A stretch of 64,000 bases of DNA. Source: Acidovorax sp. FHTAMBA (GTDB lineage Bacteria; Pseudomonadota; Gammaproteobacteria; Burkholderiales; Burkholderiaceae_C). The stretch spans positions 4,276,001 to 4,340,000 of the forward strand of contig NZ_CP152407.1 in assembly GCF_038958875.1 (NCBI RefSeq), written 5' to 3'. Numbering within the stretch: the first letter of the stretch is position 1; every line of letters starts with the position of its first letter. The position numbers and the translations under genes are program-made. Below the pieces are notes generated by a model that searched no databases, was not told the DNA's origin, and saw only the letters and a program-made list of their open reading frames with translations. This document shows, piece after piece, positions 15,690 through 24,678 of this stretch.

Positions 15690-17495
15690 ATGGATCTTCA
15701 AACCACCATCTACCTCTTTGTCGGTCTGAGTTTTGCGCTCTACATCGGCATTGCTGTGTGGGCCCGCGCGGGTTCCACCAGCGAGTTCTACGCTGCGGGC
15801 GGCAGCGTCCACCCCATTACCAACGGCATGGCCACCGCGGCCGACTGGATGAGCGCTGCCTCGTTCATCTCCATGGCCGGCCTGATCTCCACCATGGGCT
15901 ACGGCGGTGCGCTGTTCCTCATGGGCTGGACAGGCGGGTATGTGCTGCTGGCCATGCTGCTGGCACCCTACCTGCGCAAGTTCGGCAAGTTCACGGTGCC
16001 CCAGTTCATTGGTGACCGCTTCTACTCCAAGAGCGCAAGCACCATCGCCGTGATCTGCCTGCTGGTCGCATCGATCACCTACATCATTGGTCAGATGACC
16101 GGTGTGGGCATTGCGTTCTCGCGCTTCCTCGGTGTGTCCAGTGACACGGGCATCTATGTGGGCATGGCCATCGTGTTTGCCTACGCCGTGTTTGGCGGCA
16201 TGAAGGGCATCACCTACACCCAGGTGGCGCAGTACATCGTGCTGATCCTGGCTTACACCGTGCCTGCCGTGTTCATCTCGCTGCAGCTCACGGGCAACCC
16301 GCTACCTCAACTGGGCCTGGGTGGTACCTATGTGGGCACCGACATGTCCCTGCTCGCCAAGCTGGACCAGGTGATCACCGAGCTGGGCTTTGGCAAGTAC
16401 ACCACGCAACTGCCGGGCAGCACGCTGAACATGTTCATGTACACGCTGTCGCTGATGATCGGTACCGCCGGTCTGCCCCACGTCATCATGCGATTCTTTA
16501 CCGTGCCCTCGGTGAAGGATGCCCGCAGCTCGGCGGGCTGGGCACTGGTGTTCATCGCCATCCTGTACACCACGGCACCTGCCGTGGCGGCCATGGCCAA
16601 GCTGAACCTGCACTCCACGGTGAATTCCGCGGTCAAGACGGGTGGCGATCTGTATGCGCCTGAAGCCAGCCTGGTGAACGAACAGCGTCCCGACTGGATG
16701 AAGCGCTGGGAAAAGACGGGCCTGCTGAAGTGGACCGACAAGAACGGTGACGGCCGCATCCAGTACTACAACGACAAGACCACCAATGCCGACGCCAAGG
16801 CCAAGGCAGAGGCTGCCGGCTGGAAGGGCAGCGAACTGGACGTGAACGTGGACATCATCGTGATGGCCAATCCCGAAATCGCGCTGCTGCCCAACTGGGT
16901 GATCGCGCTGGTGGCGGCGGGTGGTCTGGCTGCGGCGCTGTCCACGGCGGCCGGTCTGCTGATGGCCATTTCGTCGGCTGTGTCGCATGACCTGGTCAAG
17001 GGCGTGTTCAACCCCAACATCAGCGAGAAGAACGAACTGCTGGCGGGCAAAGTGTCCATGGCCGTGGCGATCGTGGTGGCGGGCTATCTGGGGCTGAACC
17101 CGCCGGGCTTCGCGGCCGGTACGGTGGCGCTGGCCTTCGGTATTGCCGCCAGCTCGCTGTTCCCCGCCATCATGATGGGTATTTTCAGCAAGAAGATGAA
17201 CAAGGAAGGCGCCATGGCCGGCATGCTGGCAGGCCTGTTCTTCACGCTGTTCTATGTGTTCGCACACAAGGGCATCTTCTTCATCAAGGGCACGGAATAC
17301 CTGGGCCTGATCGGCGGCGCCAACAGCTTCTTCGGTATCACGCCAGAAGCCATCGGTGCAGTCGGTGCCATGGTGAACTTCCTGGTTGCCTTCCTGGTGG
17401 ACAAGGTCACCAAGGAGCCGCCAGCGCACATCCAGGCCATGGTGGAAGCAGTGCGTGTTCCACGCGGCTCCAAGCTGGTGGATGGTGCACACTGA
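15690..17495 (+). CDS. Sodium:solute symporter, VC_2705 subfamily large subunit, with EF-hand-like loop
   Basis: A 601-residue SSS (SLC5) transporter with about 13 membrane segments. It resembles acetate/cation symporters (ActP) but belongs to the subfamily paired with DUF4212. A hydrophilic insertion of roughly 80 residues (about 315-395) between membrane segments contains D350-K-N-G-D-G-R-I, a close match to a calcium-binding EF-hand/dockerin loop. The substrate is unknown; small monocarboxylates such as acetate, propionate or pyruvate are plausible by family. A strong terminator follows, which separates it from the signalling genes downstream. Confidence 0.9.
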   Translation: MDLQTTIYLFVGLSFALYIGIAVWARAGSTSEFYAAGGSVHPITNGMATAADWMSAASFISMAGLISTMGYGGALFLMGWTGGYVLLAMLLAPYLRKFGKFTVPQFIGDRFYSKSASTIAVICLLVASITYIIGQMTGVGIAFSRFLGVSSDTGIYVGMAIVFAYAVFGGMKGITYTQVAQYIVLILAYTVPAVFISLQLTGNPLPQLGLGGTYVGTDMSLLAKLDQVITELGFGKYTTQLPGSTLNMFMYTLSLMIGTAGLPHVIMRFFTVPSVKDARSSAGWALVFIAILYTTAPAVAAMAKLNLHSTVNSAVKTGGDLYAPEASLVNEQRPDWMKRWEKTGLLKWTDKNGDGRIQYYNDKTTNADAKAKAEAAGWKGSELDVNVDIIVMANPEIALLPNWVIALVAAGGLAAALSTAAGLLMAISSAVSHDLVKGVFNPNISEKNELLAGKVSMAVAIVVAGYLGLNPPGFAAGTVALAFGIAASSLFPAIMMGIFSKKMNKEGAMAGMLAGLFFTLFYVFAHKGIFFIKGTEYLGLIGGANSFFGITPEAIGAVGAMVNFLVAFLVDKVTKEPPAHIQAMVEAVRVPRGSKLVDGAH

Positions 17496-17570
17496 TGAGT
17501 AAGGTGCCAGGTACAAGCCCTGTCACCGTATAAACCCACTGTTCGCTGCAACGCAGCACGGTGACAATGT

Positions 17571-17605
17571 AGGCCCTGCCGGCTGCGCTGGCAGGGCCTT
17601 TTTAC
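17571..17605 (+). terminator. Rho-independent terminator after the symporter gene
   Basis: The stem AGGCCCTGCC/GGCAGGGCCT with loop GGCTGCGCT is followed by TTTTT. It ends the DUF4212/symporter unit. Confidence 0.88.
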
Positions 17606-17659
17606 TGAATGATGGGGTCGGTGCTGCGCCACGCGCACCGCCCACGAGGGGAGCCTTGC

Positions 17660-18025
17660 ATGGTTTTCGATGTCAGCGTCGCTTTGACGTGGATTCTGTA
17701 TCTGGCGCTGTTCCCGATGGCGTTTTTCTGGTTCCGCCGCGCCTGGCGCATTGTGGTCAAGCGCGATTTTTCCGAGGTGGCCTTGAAGCGCGGCCTGCCG
17801 CCGCCGAACCCCGAAAAGTTTGCGCCGTTCGAAATGATCATCAACCTGATCGCAGGCACTGTGGCCACGGTGGTCATCGTCAGCGTGGCGCTGGGCCAGC
17901 TCGACTACAACACCTGGACAGCCATTGCAGGCAGCACCATCTGGTGCAAGTTCTTCCTCAGCTTTGCACTGTCTCGCCAGGCCCATGCCAGCGTGCCCCG
18001 GGCCAAGCCCGAACCCAAAGCCTGA
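17660..18025 (+). CDS. Small two-TM membrane protein
   Basis: A 121-residue protein starting at ATG 17660, preceded by GAGGGGAGC. A longer frame from 17609 has no ribosome site and begins inside the terminator zone. Two hydrophobic segments (about 5-24 and 58-80, with a further weak segment near 90-105) and short charged tails are seen. No known domain. Its place between the symporter pair and the symporter-kinase suggests a role in the same membrane system, but this is inference. Confidence 0.75.
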   Translation: MVFDVSVALTWILYLALFPMAFFWFRRAWRIVVKRDFSEVALKRGLPPPNPEKFAPFEMIINLIAGTVATVVIVSVALGQLDYNTWTAIAGSTIWCKFFLSFALSRQAHASVPRAKPEPKA

Positions 18026-18114
18026 CTGCGCCAGTCAATAAGTAAGACCGAGGTAAGTGCCAAGCGCACAATGCAGGGCAGAGAGGCGTGGAGACCTCTC
18101 GCCAGGAGACCGCT

Positions 18115-18420
18115 GTGCACAAAGGACTCGGCTCCCAACGCCTGGTTGCGCTGTTTGCCGGCGGCTGGGTGTTGTTCAATTTCCCCCTGCTGGGGCTTTG
18201 GGACCGTGATGCCACGGTATGGGGCGTACCCGCGTTCCCCGCCGCACTGTTTCTGCTGTGGCTGGCGCTGATTGTTGCGCTGGCCTGGCTGGTAGACCGG
18301 CCCTCGGTACGGGATGACGACGTAACGCCCTCCAGCGCGCCTGCGGCGTCTTCGGTGCCCGCTCAGACGCCCCCCGCCACTGCGCAGCCCCCTGGGGGGC
18401 CCTTGCCCCCACAGGCCTGA
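18115..18420 (+). CDS. Small membrane protein preceding the symporter-kinase (DUF3311-like)
   Basis: 101 residues from GTG 18115, which has AGGAG six bases upstream. An in-frame GTG at 18088 would add nine residues. Two membrane segments (about 9-29 and 43-64) flank WDRDATVWGVPAFPAALFLLW, a pattern that resembles the short DUF3311-type partners of SSS transporters. The C-terminal 35 residues are Pro/Ala-rich and probably disordered. It ends 6 bp before the symporter-kinase start and is likely its co-expressed partner subunit. Confidence 0.75.
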   Translation: MHKGLGSQRLVALFAGGWVLFNFPLLGLWDRDATVWGVPAFPAALFLLWLALIVALAWLVDRPSVRDDDVTPSSAPAASSVPAQTPPATAQPPGGPLPPQA

Positions 18421-18426
18421 CCCACC

Positions 18427-21186
18427 ATGCTGTCGCCTGCACTGGTCATCTCGGCCTCCCTGGGTTACCTGCTGATCCTGTTCGCCGTGGCTTACTGGGC
18501 CGACTGGCGCGGTCGGCAGGGCCGCTCGGTGATTGCCAACCCCTGGGTCTATGCACTGTCGCTGGCGGTGTACTGCACGGCCTGGACCTACTTTGGCAGC
18601 GTGGGGCGTGCCGCAACCGGCGGGGTGTGGTTTCTGCCCATCTACCTGGGGCCCACGCTGGCCATGGTGCTGGGCTGGCTGGTGGTGCGCAAGATGATCC
18701 GCATCGCCAAGGCCTACCGCATCACCTCGATTGCCGACTTCATTGCCAGCCGCTATGGCAAAAGCCCGCTGCTGGCGGGGCTGGTGACGCTGATTGCGGT
18801 GGTGGGCATCGTTCCGTACATCGCGCTGCAACTCAAGGCCGTATCGGCAGGCTATGCACTGCTGACCGCACAGGCCGGAGATGTGGCGCACGCGCCCGTG
18901 CACTGGAGCCAGGACAGCGCGTTCTACGTGGCGCTGGTGCTGGCCGGATTCACCATGGTGTTTGGCGCCCGGCACCTCGATACCACCGAGCGGCACGAGG
19001 GCATGGTGGCTGCCATTGCGTTCGAGTCGGTGGTCAAGCTGGTGGCGTTCCTGTCGGTGGGCCTGTTTGTGGTCTACAGCCTGTTCGACGGCCTGCCGGA
19101 CCTGTTTGCCAGGGCGCAGGCCGTGCCCGCACTGCAGCAGTTGCTGCGGCTGGAACAGGGGGGGCAATTTGCCTGGGCACAGTGGTTTGCACTCACGCTG
19201 CTATCGATGCTTTCGGTGGTTTTTCTGCCCCGGCAGTTCCAGGTGATGGTGGTGGAGAACGTGCGCGAGTCGCACCTGCGCCGCGCGGTGTGGGTGTTTC
19301 CGCTGTACCTGCTGCTCATCAACCTGCTGGTGCTGCCCATTGCGCTGGGGGGGCTGCTGTACTTTGGCGGTGGCGCGGCCATGAACGCCGAGAACTTTGT
19401 GTTGTCGCTGCCCCTGGCAGCAGGCCAGAATGCGCTGGCGCTGTTTGTGTTCATTGGCGGGCTGTCGGCCGCCACGGGCATGGTGATTGTGGAGACCATT
19501 GCGGTGTCCACCATGGTGAGCAACGAACTGGTGCTTCCCCTGCTGCTGCGCTGGCGGCATCTGCGTAGCGGTGCGGGGCAGGATCTGTCGCGCCTGCTGC
19601 TGGGCATTCGCCGCGCCGCCATTCTGGGCGTGCTGGTGCTGGGCTATGTGTACTTTCACCTTGCGGGGGAAGCGTATGCCCTGGTCAGCATCGGGCTCAT
19701 CAGCTTTGCCGCCGTGGCCCAGTTTGCCCCGGTGATGCTGGGCGGCATGTACTGGAAGGGCGGCACCCGGCGCGGCGCGCTGGCAGGCCTGTTGCTCGGC
19801 TTTGCCATGTGGGCCTACACGCTCATGCTGCCCTCCATTGCCAAGTCGGGCTGGCTCGATGCGGGCTTTCTGGCCCACGGGCCCTGGGGCATCGGCTGGC
19901 TGCGGCCCGAGCAGTTGCTGGGGCTCAGCGGTTTTGATGGGCTGACCCATTCGCTGTTCTGGAGCCTGTTGGCCAACATCGTTGCCTACGTGGGGGTCTC
20001 GCTGTGGCGCGCGCCGTCGGGCCGCGAAGCCAGCCAAGCGCTGCTGTTTGTGGATGTTTTCGAGCGCACGGCGATCTCCAGCCCGGTGTTCTGGCGCGGG
20101 CGGGCCCGCACGGCCGACCTGCTGCAGCTGTGCGAACGCTTTCTGGGCGCTGCCAAGGCAGAGGCGCTGTTTGCCCAGTACGCCCGGCAAATGGGGTTGC
20201 GGCAGGCCGACGCCATCCGGCCCGACGCACGATTTGTGCAGTTTGTGGAAACGCAGCTGGCCGGGGCCGTGGGCAGTGCATCGGCCCGGGTGCTGGTGGC
20301 GTCGGTGGCCGACGAAGAAACCCTCAGCCCCGACGATGTGCTGCGCATCCTCGATGAAACCTCGCAGATACGCGCGTATTCGCGGGCGCTGGAAGACAAG
20401 TCGCGGTCACTGGAGCAGGCCACCGCCGAACTGCGCGAGGCCAACAACCAGCTGCAAAGCCTGGACCGCCTGAAGGACGACTTCATGTCGTCGGTCACGC
20501 ACGAGCTGCGCACACCCCTTACCTCCATCCGCGCGCTGGCCGAGCTGATGCGGGACAACGCGGACATGCCTGCAGCCCAGCGCCAGCAGTTCATCGGCAT
20601 CATCGTGGCCGAGACCGAGCGCCTGACGCGCCTCGTGAACCAGGTGCTGGACATGGCCAAGATCGAAGCCGGCCATGCCGACTGGCACGTGGCGGCTGTC
20701 GACCTGCGCGCACTGGTCGAACAGGCCGTGGCGACCACCGCCGAGGTGTTCCGCGAACGCGCAGCCAAGGTGTCTGTGCGCATGCCCGCCAGCCTGCCCG
20801 TGCTGCAGGCCGACCCCGACCGGCTGATGCAGGTGCTGCTCAACCTGCTGTCCAACGCCGCCAAGTTCGTGCCGCAGACCGGCGGCCAGGTGGTGGTGGA
20901 CGTACAGTCTGACAACGACGGCATCACCGTCTCGGTGCAGGACAACGGGCCGGGCGTAGACCCGGCCCAGGCGCAGCTGGTGTTCGACCGCTTTCACCAG
21001 GCCAGCGACGCCGGGCAACGCCCCCAGGGCACTGGCCTGGGCCTGCCCATCAGCCGCCACATCATTGAACATTTCGGCGGGCGCCTGTGGCTGGAGCCAC
21101 CGCCGCCGCCCCCTGCAACCGGCGCATGCTTTCGCTTCTGGCTGCCGCTGCGCCCCCACTCTGACAACACCTCTGCACTGCCATGA
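18427..21186 (+). CDS. Symporter-STAC-histidine kinase (CbrA/CrbS-type sensor)
   Basis: A 919-residue hybrid. Residues 1 to about 520 are an SSS (SLC5) transporter-like domain with about 13 membrane segments (PWVYALSLAVYCTAWTYFGS). A STAC domain follows (about 545-620, FERTAISSPVFWRGRARTAD), then a coiled linker, a HisKA domain with phosphoacceptor H692 (SSVTHELRTPLTSIRAL) and an HATPase with NLLSNAAKF, DNGPGVD and GTGLGLPI. CbrA and CrbS of this architecture sense nutrient state, and CrbS governs the acetate switch. Stop and next start overlap as ATGA (21183-21186), so kinase and receiver are translationally coupled. Confidence 0.93.
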   Translation: MLSPALVISASLGYLLILFAVAYWADWRGRQGRSVIANPWVYALSLAVYCTAWTYFGSVGRAATGGVWFLPIYLGPTLAMVLGWLVVRKMIRIAKAYRITSIADFIASRYGKSPLLAGLVTLIAVVGIVPYIALQLKAVSAGYALLTAQAGDVAHAPVHWSQDSAFYVALVLAGFTMVFGARHLDTTERHEGMVAAIAFESVVKLVAFLSVGLFVVYSLFDGLPDLFARAQAVPALQQLLRLEQGGQFAWAQWFALTLLSMLSVVFLPRQFQVMVVENVRESHLRRAVWVFPLYLLLINLLVLPIALGGLLYFGGGAAMNAENFVLSLPLAAGQNALALFVFIGGLSAATGMVIVETIAVSTMVSNELVLPLLLRWRHLRSGAGQDLSRLLLGIRRAAILGVLVLGYVYFHLAGEAYALVSIGLISFAAVAQFAPVMLGGMYWKGGTRRGALAGLLLGFAMWAYTLMLPSIAKSGWLDAGFLAHGPWGIGWLRPEQLLGLSGFDGLTHSLFWSLLANIVAYVGVSLWRAPSGREASQALLFVDVFERTAISSPVFWRGRARTADLLQLCERFLGAAKAEALFAQYARQMGLRQADAIRPDARFVQFVETQLAGAVGSASARVLVASVADEETLSPDDVLRILDETSQIRAYSRALEDKSRSLEQATAELREANNQLQSLDRLKDDFMSSVTHELRTPLTSIRALAELMRDNADMPAAQRQQFIGIIVAETERLTRLVNQVLDMAKIEAGHADWHVAAVDLRALVEQAVATTAEVFRERAAKVSVRMPASLPVLQADPDRLMQVLLNLLSNAAKFVPQTGGQVVVDVQSDNDGITVSVQDNGPGVDPAQAQLVFDRFHQASDAGQRPQGTGLGLPISRHIIEHFGGRLWLEPPPPPPATGACFRFWLPLRPHSDNTSALP

Positions 21187-21569
21187 CCGCCAAGATCCTG
21201 ATCGCCGACGACGAGCCCAACATCGTGATCTCGCTCGAATACCTGCTGCAGCGCGAAGGCTACGCTGTAGTGATTGCCCGTGATGGCAATGAGGCCCTGG
21301 AGAGCATCGCCCGTGAACGCCCCGACCTGGTGCTGCTGGACGTGATGATGCCGCACAAGACGGGCTTCGAGGTGTGCCAGGCGGTGCGCGCCGACACCGC
21401 ACTGCAGGCGACCAAGATCCTCATGCTCACCGCCAAAGGCCGGGAAACGGATGTCGCCAAGGGCCTGGCGCTGGGCGCCAATGCCTACATGACCAAACCC
21501 TTCTCCACCCGCGAGCTGGTGCAAAAAGTGGCCGACCTGCTGGGGCGCCCCTCCGAAGGCGCGGCATGA
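21183..21569 (+). CDS. Stand-alone response regulator receiver (CheY-like)
   Basis: A 128-residue receiver with no output domain. The acidic pair is D9-D10, phosphoacceptor D53 (LVLLDVMMPHK), with the conserved T/S in LMLTAKG and Lys in NAYMTKPF. It overlaps the kinase gene before it and the exonuclease-fusion gene after it by ATGA at both ends. The CbrB and CrbR partners of similar kinases carry DNA-binding domains; this one does not. Its output is probably protein-protein, with the next gene's product the most likely target (inference). Confidence 0.93.
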   Translation: MTAKILIADDEPNIVISLEYLLQREGYAVVIARDGNEALESIARERPDLVLLDVMMPHKTGFEVCQAVRADTALQATKILMLTAKGRETDVAKGLALGANAYMTKPFSTRELVQKVADLLGRPSEGAA

Positions 21570-23767
21570 AAAAGGTCGACCCGCGCCTGCTGCTGGCGGT
21601 GGCCCTTGCCGGGCTGGTCATGGCAGCCTGGCTGTTGCTGATGGGCATTGTGGTGTGGTCCACCCTGGAGCCCGGCGAACGCGACGCGGTGGGCGATGTA
21701 CTGGCCCCGCGCATGGCCCTGGTGGCGCTGGGATGGCTGGCAGGCCTGGCCGTGGTGGGCGGTGCGCTGCACATGCTGTACCGGCGCTACGTGGGCGCAC
21801 CCGCCCGGTTGCTGGAAGAGACACGCGTCGTGCTGACGGCCGCCACACCGCAGCGGCTCAAGCCCCGCGGCACCACAGAAATGCAGAACCTCGCCGCTGC
21901 CGTGAACGAACTGGCCGCGCAGCGCGACGGCCTGCGCGCGGACATGGACGCGCAGGTGGCCCGTGCCAGCCACAACGTGCAGCAGGAGAAAAACCGCCTG
22001 GCCGCGCTGATGGCCGAGCTGAACCAGAGCGTGGTGGTGTGCAACCGCGACGGCCGCATCCTGCTGTACAACCAGCGCGCGCGCCAGCTGTTTCGCACGC
22101 TCACCCAGGGGCACAGCGGCCCCGCAGCCGCAGGGGCCGAGCTGATCGGCATCGGGCGCTCGGTGTATGCCGTGTTCGACCGGCAGGTGTTTGCCCATGC
22201 GCTGGAACGCATCCACCAGGCCATGGCCCGCGGGGCGGCCAGCCCGTCGGCCCAGTTTGTGACCACGGCGCAAGGCGGGCAGCTGCTGCGCGTGCAGGTG
22301 GCGCCTGTGCGCATGGCCCAGGAAGCTGCGGACGCCCCCGGGGCTGGCGCTGCGGCAGGGGTGCAAATCAGCGGCTTTGTGCTGATGCTTGAAAACGTCA
22401 CCCAGAGCGTGGAGGAAGAGTCCGAGCGGGACCAGCTGCTGCATGGACTGACCGAAGGCAGCCGCGCATCGCTGGCCAACATCCAGGCCGCCGTGGACAT
22501 GCTGGGCTACGCCGACCTGGAACCCGCCATGCGCGAAAAATTCCTCGCCGTGGTGCGCGACGAGGTGGGTGCCATGGGGCGGCGCGTCAACGACCTGGCG
22601 CAGCGTGCCACCCAGCGGCTCAAAACCCGCTGGCCGCTCGAAAACATGCTGGGCGCAGATCTGGCCAACGCTGCGCAGCGGCAGATCACGTCCGTGTGCG
22701 AGCGCCCCGTCACCCTGGACGAGGTGGACACCAGCCTCTGGCTCAAGGTGGACAGCTACACCCTGCTGCAGGCGCTGAGCTACCTGGCCCACCGCCTGGT
22801 TGACGAATTCGAGGTGCGCTTCCTGCAGCTGCGCCTGCAGCCCGTGGGCGCCCATGCCCAGCTCGACCTGGTCTGGGCCGGCCAGGCCATGAGCAACGAA
22901 ACCGTGATGAGCTGGGAGATGGATGGCATGCGCTTCGGGGCCGAGCGCACGCCCCTTTCGGTGCGCGATGTGGTCGAACGCCACGGCGGCGAGATGTGGT
23001 TTGAACGCGATCGCGTGCGCCACCAGGCGTTCTTCCGCTTTTTGCTGCCACTGGCCAGCGTGCAGGGCCCGGTGGAGATCGCCGTGGGCGACAGCAGCGG
23101 CTACAGCCGCCCCGAGTACTACGACTTTGACCTGTTCCAAATGGACGAGCAGGGCAGCGCACTCGACGACCGGCCGCTGGCCGAACTGGCCTACACCGTG
23201 TTCGACACGGAGACCACGGGGCTGAACCCCGCCGGAGGCGACGCCATCATCCAGCTGGGGGCTGCCCGCATCGTCAACGGCAAGCTGCTGCGCCAGGAAA
23301 CCTTCGAACAGCTGGTGGACCCTGGCCGGCCCATCCCGCAGGCATCGATCCCGATCCACGGCATTTCGCAGGACATGGTGGCGGGCAAACCCCGCATTGC
23401 CGACGTGCTGCCCGTGTTCCATGCCTACGCGCAGGACACGGTGCTGGTGGCGCACAACGCGGCGTTCGACATGCGCTTCCTGCAGCTCCAGGAAGCGGCC
23501 ACGGGCATCGCCTTCCATCAGCCGGTACTGGACACCTTGCTGCTGTCGGCGGTGGTGCACCCGCACCAGGAGTCGCACCGGCTCGAAGCCATTGCCGAGC
23601 GCTTCAACATCACCGTGCTCGGCCGGCACACCGCACTGGGCGATGCGCTGGTGACGGCCGAGATCTGGCTGCGGCTGATTCCGCTGTTGCAGGAGCAGGG
23701 CATCCACACCCTGCGCCAGGCGCGCGAGGCGGCGCAAAAGACGTATTACGCGCGGCTGAAGTATTGA
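21566..23767 (+). CDS. Membrane HAMP/PAS/kinase-like protein fused to a DEDDh 3'-5' exonuclease
   Basis: 733 residues from ATG 21566; longer frames read back into the receiver gene. Order: two membrane segments (about 8-30 and 45-68), HAMP-like region and coiled coil (to about 155), PAS-like domain (about 150-270), a degenerate histidine-kinase-like region (about 285-510, ending VERHGGEMWFERDR...FFRFLLPLA) without a recognisable phospho-His or ATP-lid glycines, then a DnaQ-type exonuclease (about 540-715). The full DEDDh set is present: D547 and E549 (FDTETTGLNP), D635 (HNAAFDMRF), H688 and D693 (HTALGD). It should hydrolyse DNA, RNA or oligonucleotides on the cytoplasmic side. It is not a replicative epsilon subunit. 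Confidence 0.88.
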   Translation: MKKVDPRLLLAVALAGLVMAAWLLLMGIVVWSTLEPGERDAVGDVLAPRMALVALGWLAGLAVVGGALHMLYRRYVGAPARLLEETRVVLTAATPQRLKPRGTTEMQNLAAAVNELAAQRDGLRADMDAQVARASHNVQQEKNRLAALMAELNQSVVVCNRDGRILLYNQRARQLFRTLTQGHSGPAAAGAELIGIGRSVYAVFDRQVFAHALERIHQAMARGAASPSAQFVTTAQGGQLLRVQVAPVRMAQEAADAPGAGAAAGVQISGFVLMLENVTQSVEEESERDQLLHGLTEGSRASLANIQAAVDMLGYADLEPAMREKFLAVVRDEVGAMGRRVNDLAQRATQRLKTRWPLENMLGADLANAAQRQITSVCERPVTLDEVDTSLWLKVDSYTLLQALSYLAHRLVDEFEVRFLQLRLQPVGAHAQLDLVWAGQAMSNETVMSWEMDGMRFGAERTPLSVRDVVERHGGEMWFERDRVRHQAFFRFLLPLASVQGPVEIAVGDSSGYSRPEYYDFDLFQMDEQGSALDDRPLAELAYTVFDTETTGLNPAGGDAIIQLGAARIVNGKLLRQETFEQLVDPGRPIPQASIPIHGISQDMVAGKPRIADVLPVFHAYAQDTVLVAHNAAFDMRFLQLQEAATGIAFHQPVLDTLLLSAVVHPHQESHRLEAIAERFNITVLGRHTALGDALVTAEIWLRLIPLLQEQGIHTLRQAREAAQKTYYARLKY

Positions 23768-23814
23768 GGTGGGGCGATGGTGCTGTGGTTCAGGATGTGG
23801 CGGCCCAGTTTTTG

Positions 23815-23873
23815 GTTTTTTTGGGCTCTGGCGCTTATTGACAGAGCGCTTATAGCTATTATTTTCATAGCTT
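23815..23873 (+). repeat. Dispersed AGCGCT palindromic element, copy 3
   Basis: A diverged copy reading GGGCTCTGGCGCTTATTGAC, then AGAGCGCTTATAGCTATTAT, ending CATAGC. It lies 48 bp after the stop of the exonuclease-fusion gene. Confidence 0.75.
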
Positions 23874-23945
23874 CAAACCCCCCCCAGTTCGGGCTGAGCT
23901 GTCGAAGCAAGGGCTTGTGCGCTGGTTTGATGGCGTGCCTGTTTT

Positions 23946-24575
23946 AAGCGCGGAGGCCGGGGTGTGCGCCCGGCGGCGCAGTAACTTTCTCTTGCGTCGC
24001 CAAGAGAAAGTCACCAAAGAGAAGGCGACCCTACACGCTGCGTCCCTTCGCTTCGCTGCGGGCAACCTGCGGTGCTCGCGTCCAGCGGGGTCTCGCTCCA
24101 ACTCGCTCCACTGCGTTGCGCTCAAACAATCGCGAGCCCTGATCCGCTGGCCGCTGCGCTCCTCGGCGCATCCTGAAGGGAACCCGGGGTGCGGACATCC
24201 ACACGGGCCATTGCTTCGCTGCGCTGCGCTCGGCCCAGCCTGCGCAGCGCAGCGAAGCAAAGGCCCGTGCGGCTGCTCGGCTGTTTGGCTCCCCACCCCT
24301 GCTGGCTGCGCCTGCGGCGGGGCGGTTGCGGGGTGAGCATGGGCGTCGGAGCGCCCATGCCTCGTGCTCTGACTCGCCGTGGTTGTCCGAGCGGCGATGC
24401 GCAGCAGCAAAGCGAGTTCCACGGCGCACCCCGCACCCGCCCCGTCGCAGGTTTGCCCCCACGCACCGCGTGGGGGTCGCAGACTGGGGGTCGCCTTTTC
24501 TTTGGTGACTTTCTTTTGGCGACCCAAAAGAAAGTTACTCGCACGCCGGGCGACTCCCGGCCTCCGCCCTCAACC
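23946..24575. repeat. Large non-coding imperfect palindrome (~630 bp) with 50-bp hairpin-bearing ends
   Basis: The left end 23981-24030 and right end 24489-24538 are inverted repeats matching at 46 of 50 bases by my count. Each contains its own hairpin (ACTTTCTCTTG/CAAGAGAAAGT; ACTTTCTTTTGG/CCAAAAGAAAGT). Outside these, CGGCCTCCGC and GCCGGGCG blocks extend the symmetry to about 23946 and 24575. The symmetry continues inward to a GC-rich palindrome centred near 24237. The frames inside are low-complexity and unlikely to be genes. The GTGACTTTCTTTTGG hairpin type is common between genes in several proteobacterial groups. Confidence 0.8.
24206..24268. repeat. Central palindrome of the large element
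   Basis: The arms GGGCCATTGCTTCGCTGCGC and GCGCAGCGAAGCAAAGGCCC face each other around a GC-rich centre. This is the symmetry axis of the ~630-bp element. Confidence 0.75.
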
Positions 24576-24678
24576 CCAGCACACCTCTCAAACCAGCACG
24601 CCCCGGCCTGGACAGCTCAGTCCGAACGGATGTTGGTGGCGCGAAGGCCAGGAGGTTGCGCGCCGCGTGGCGCTTGTC

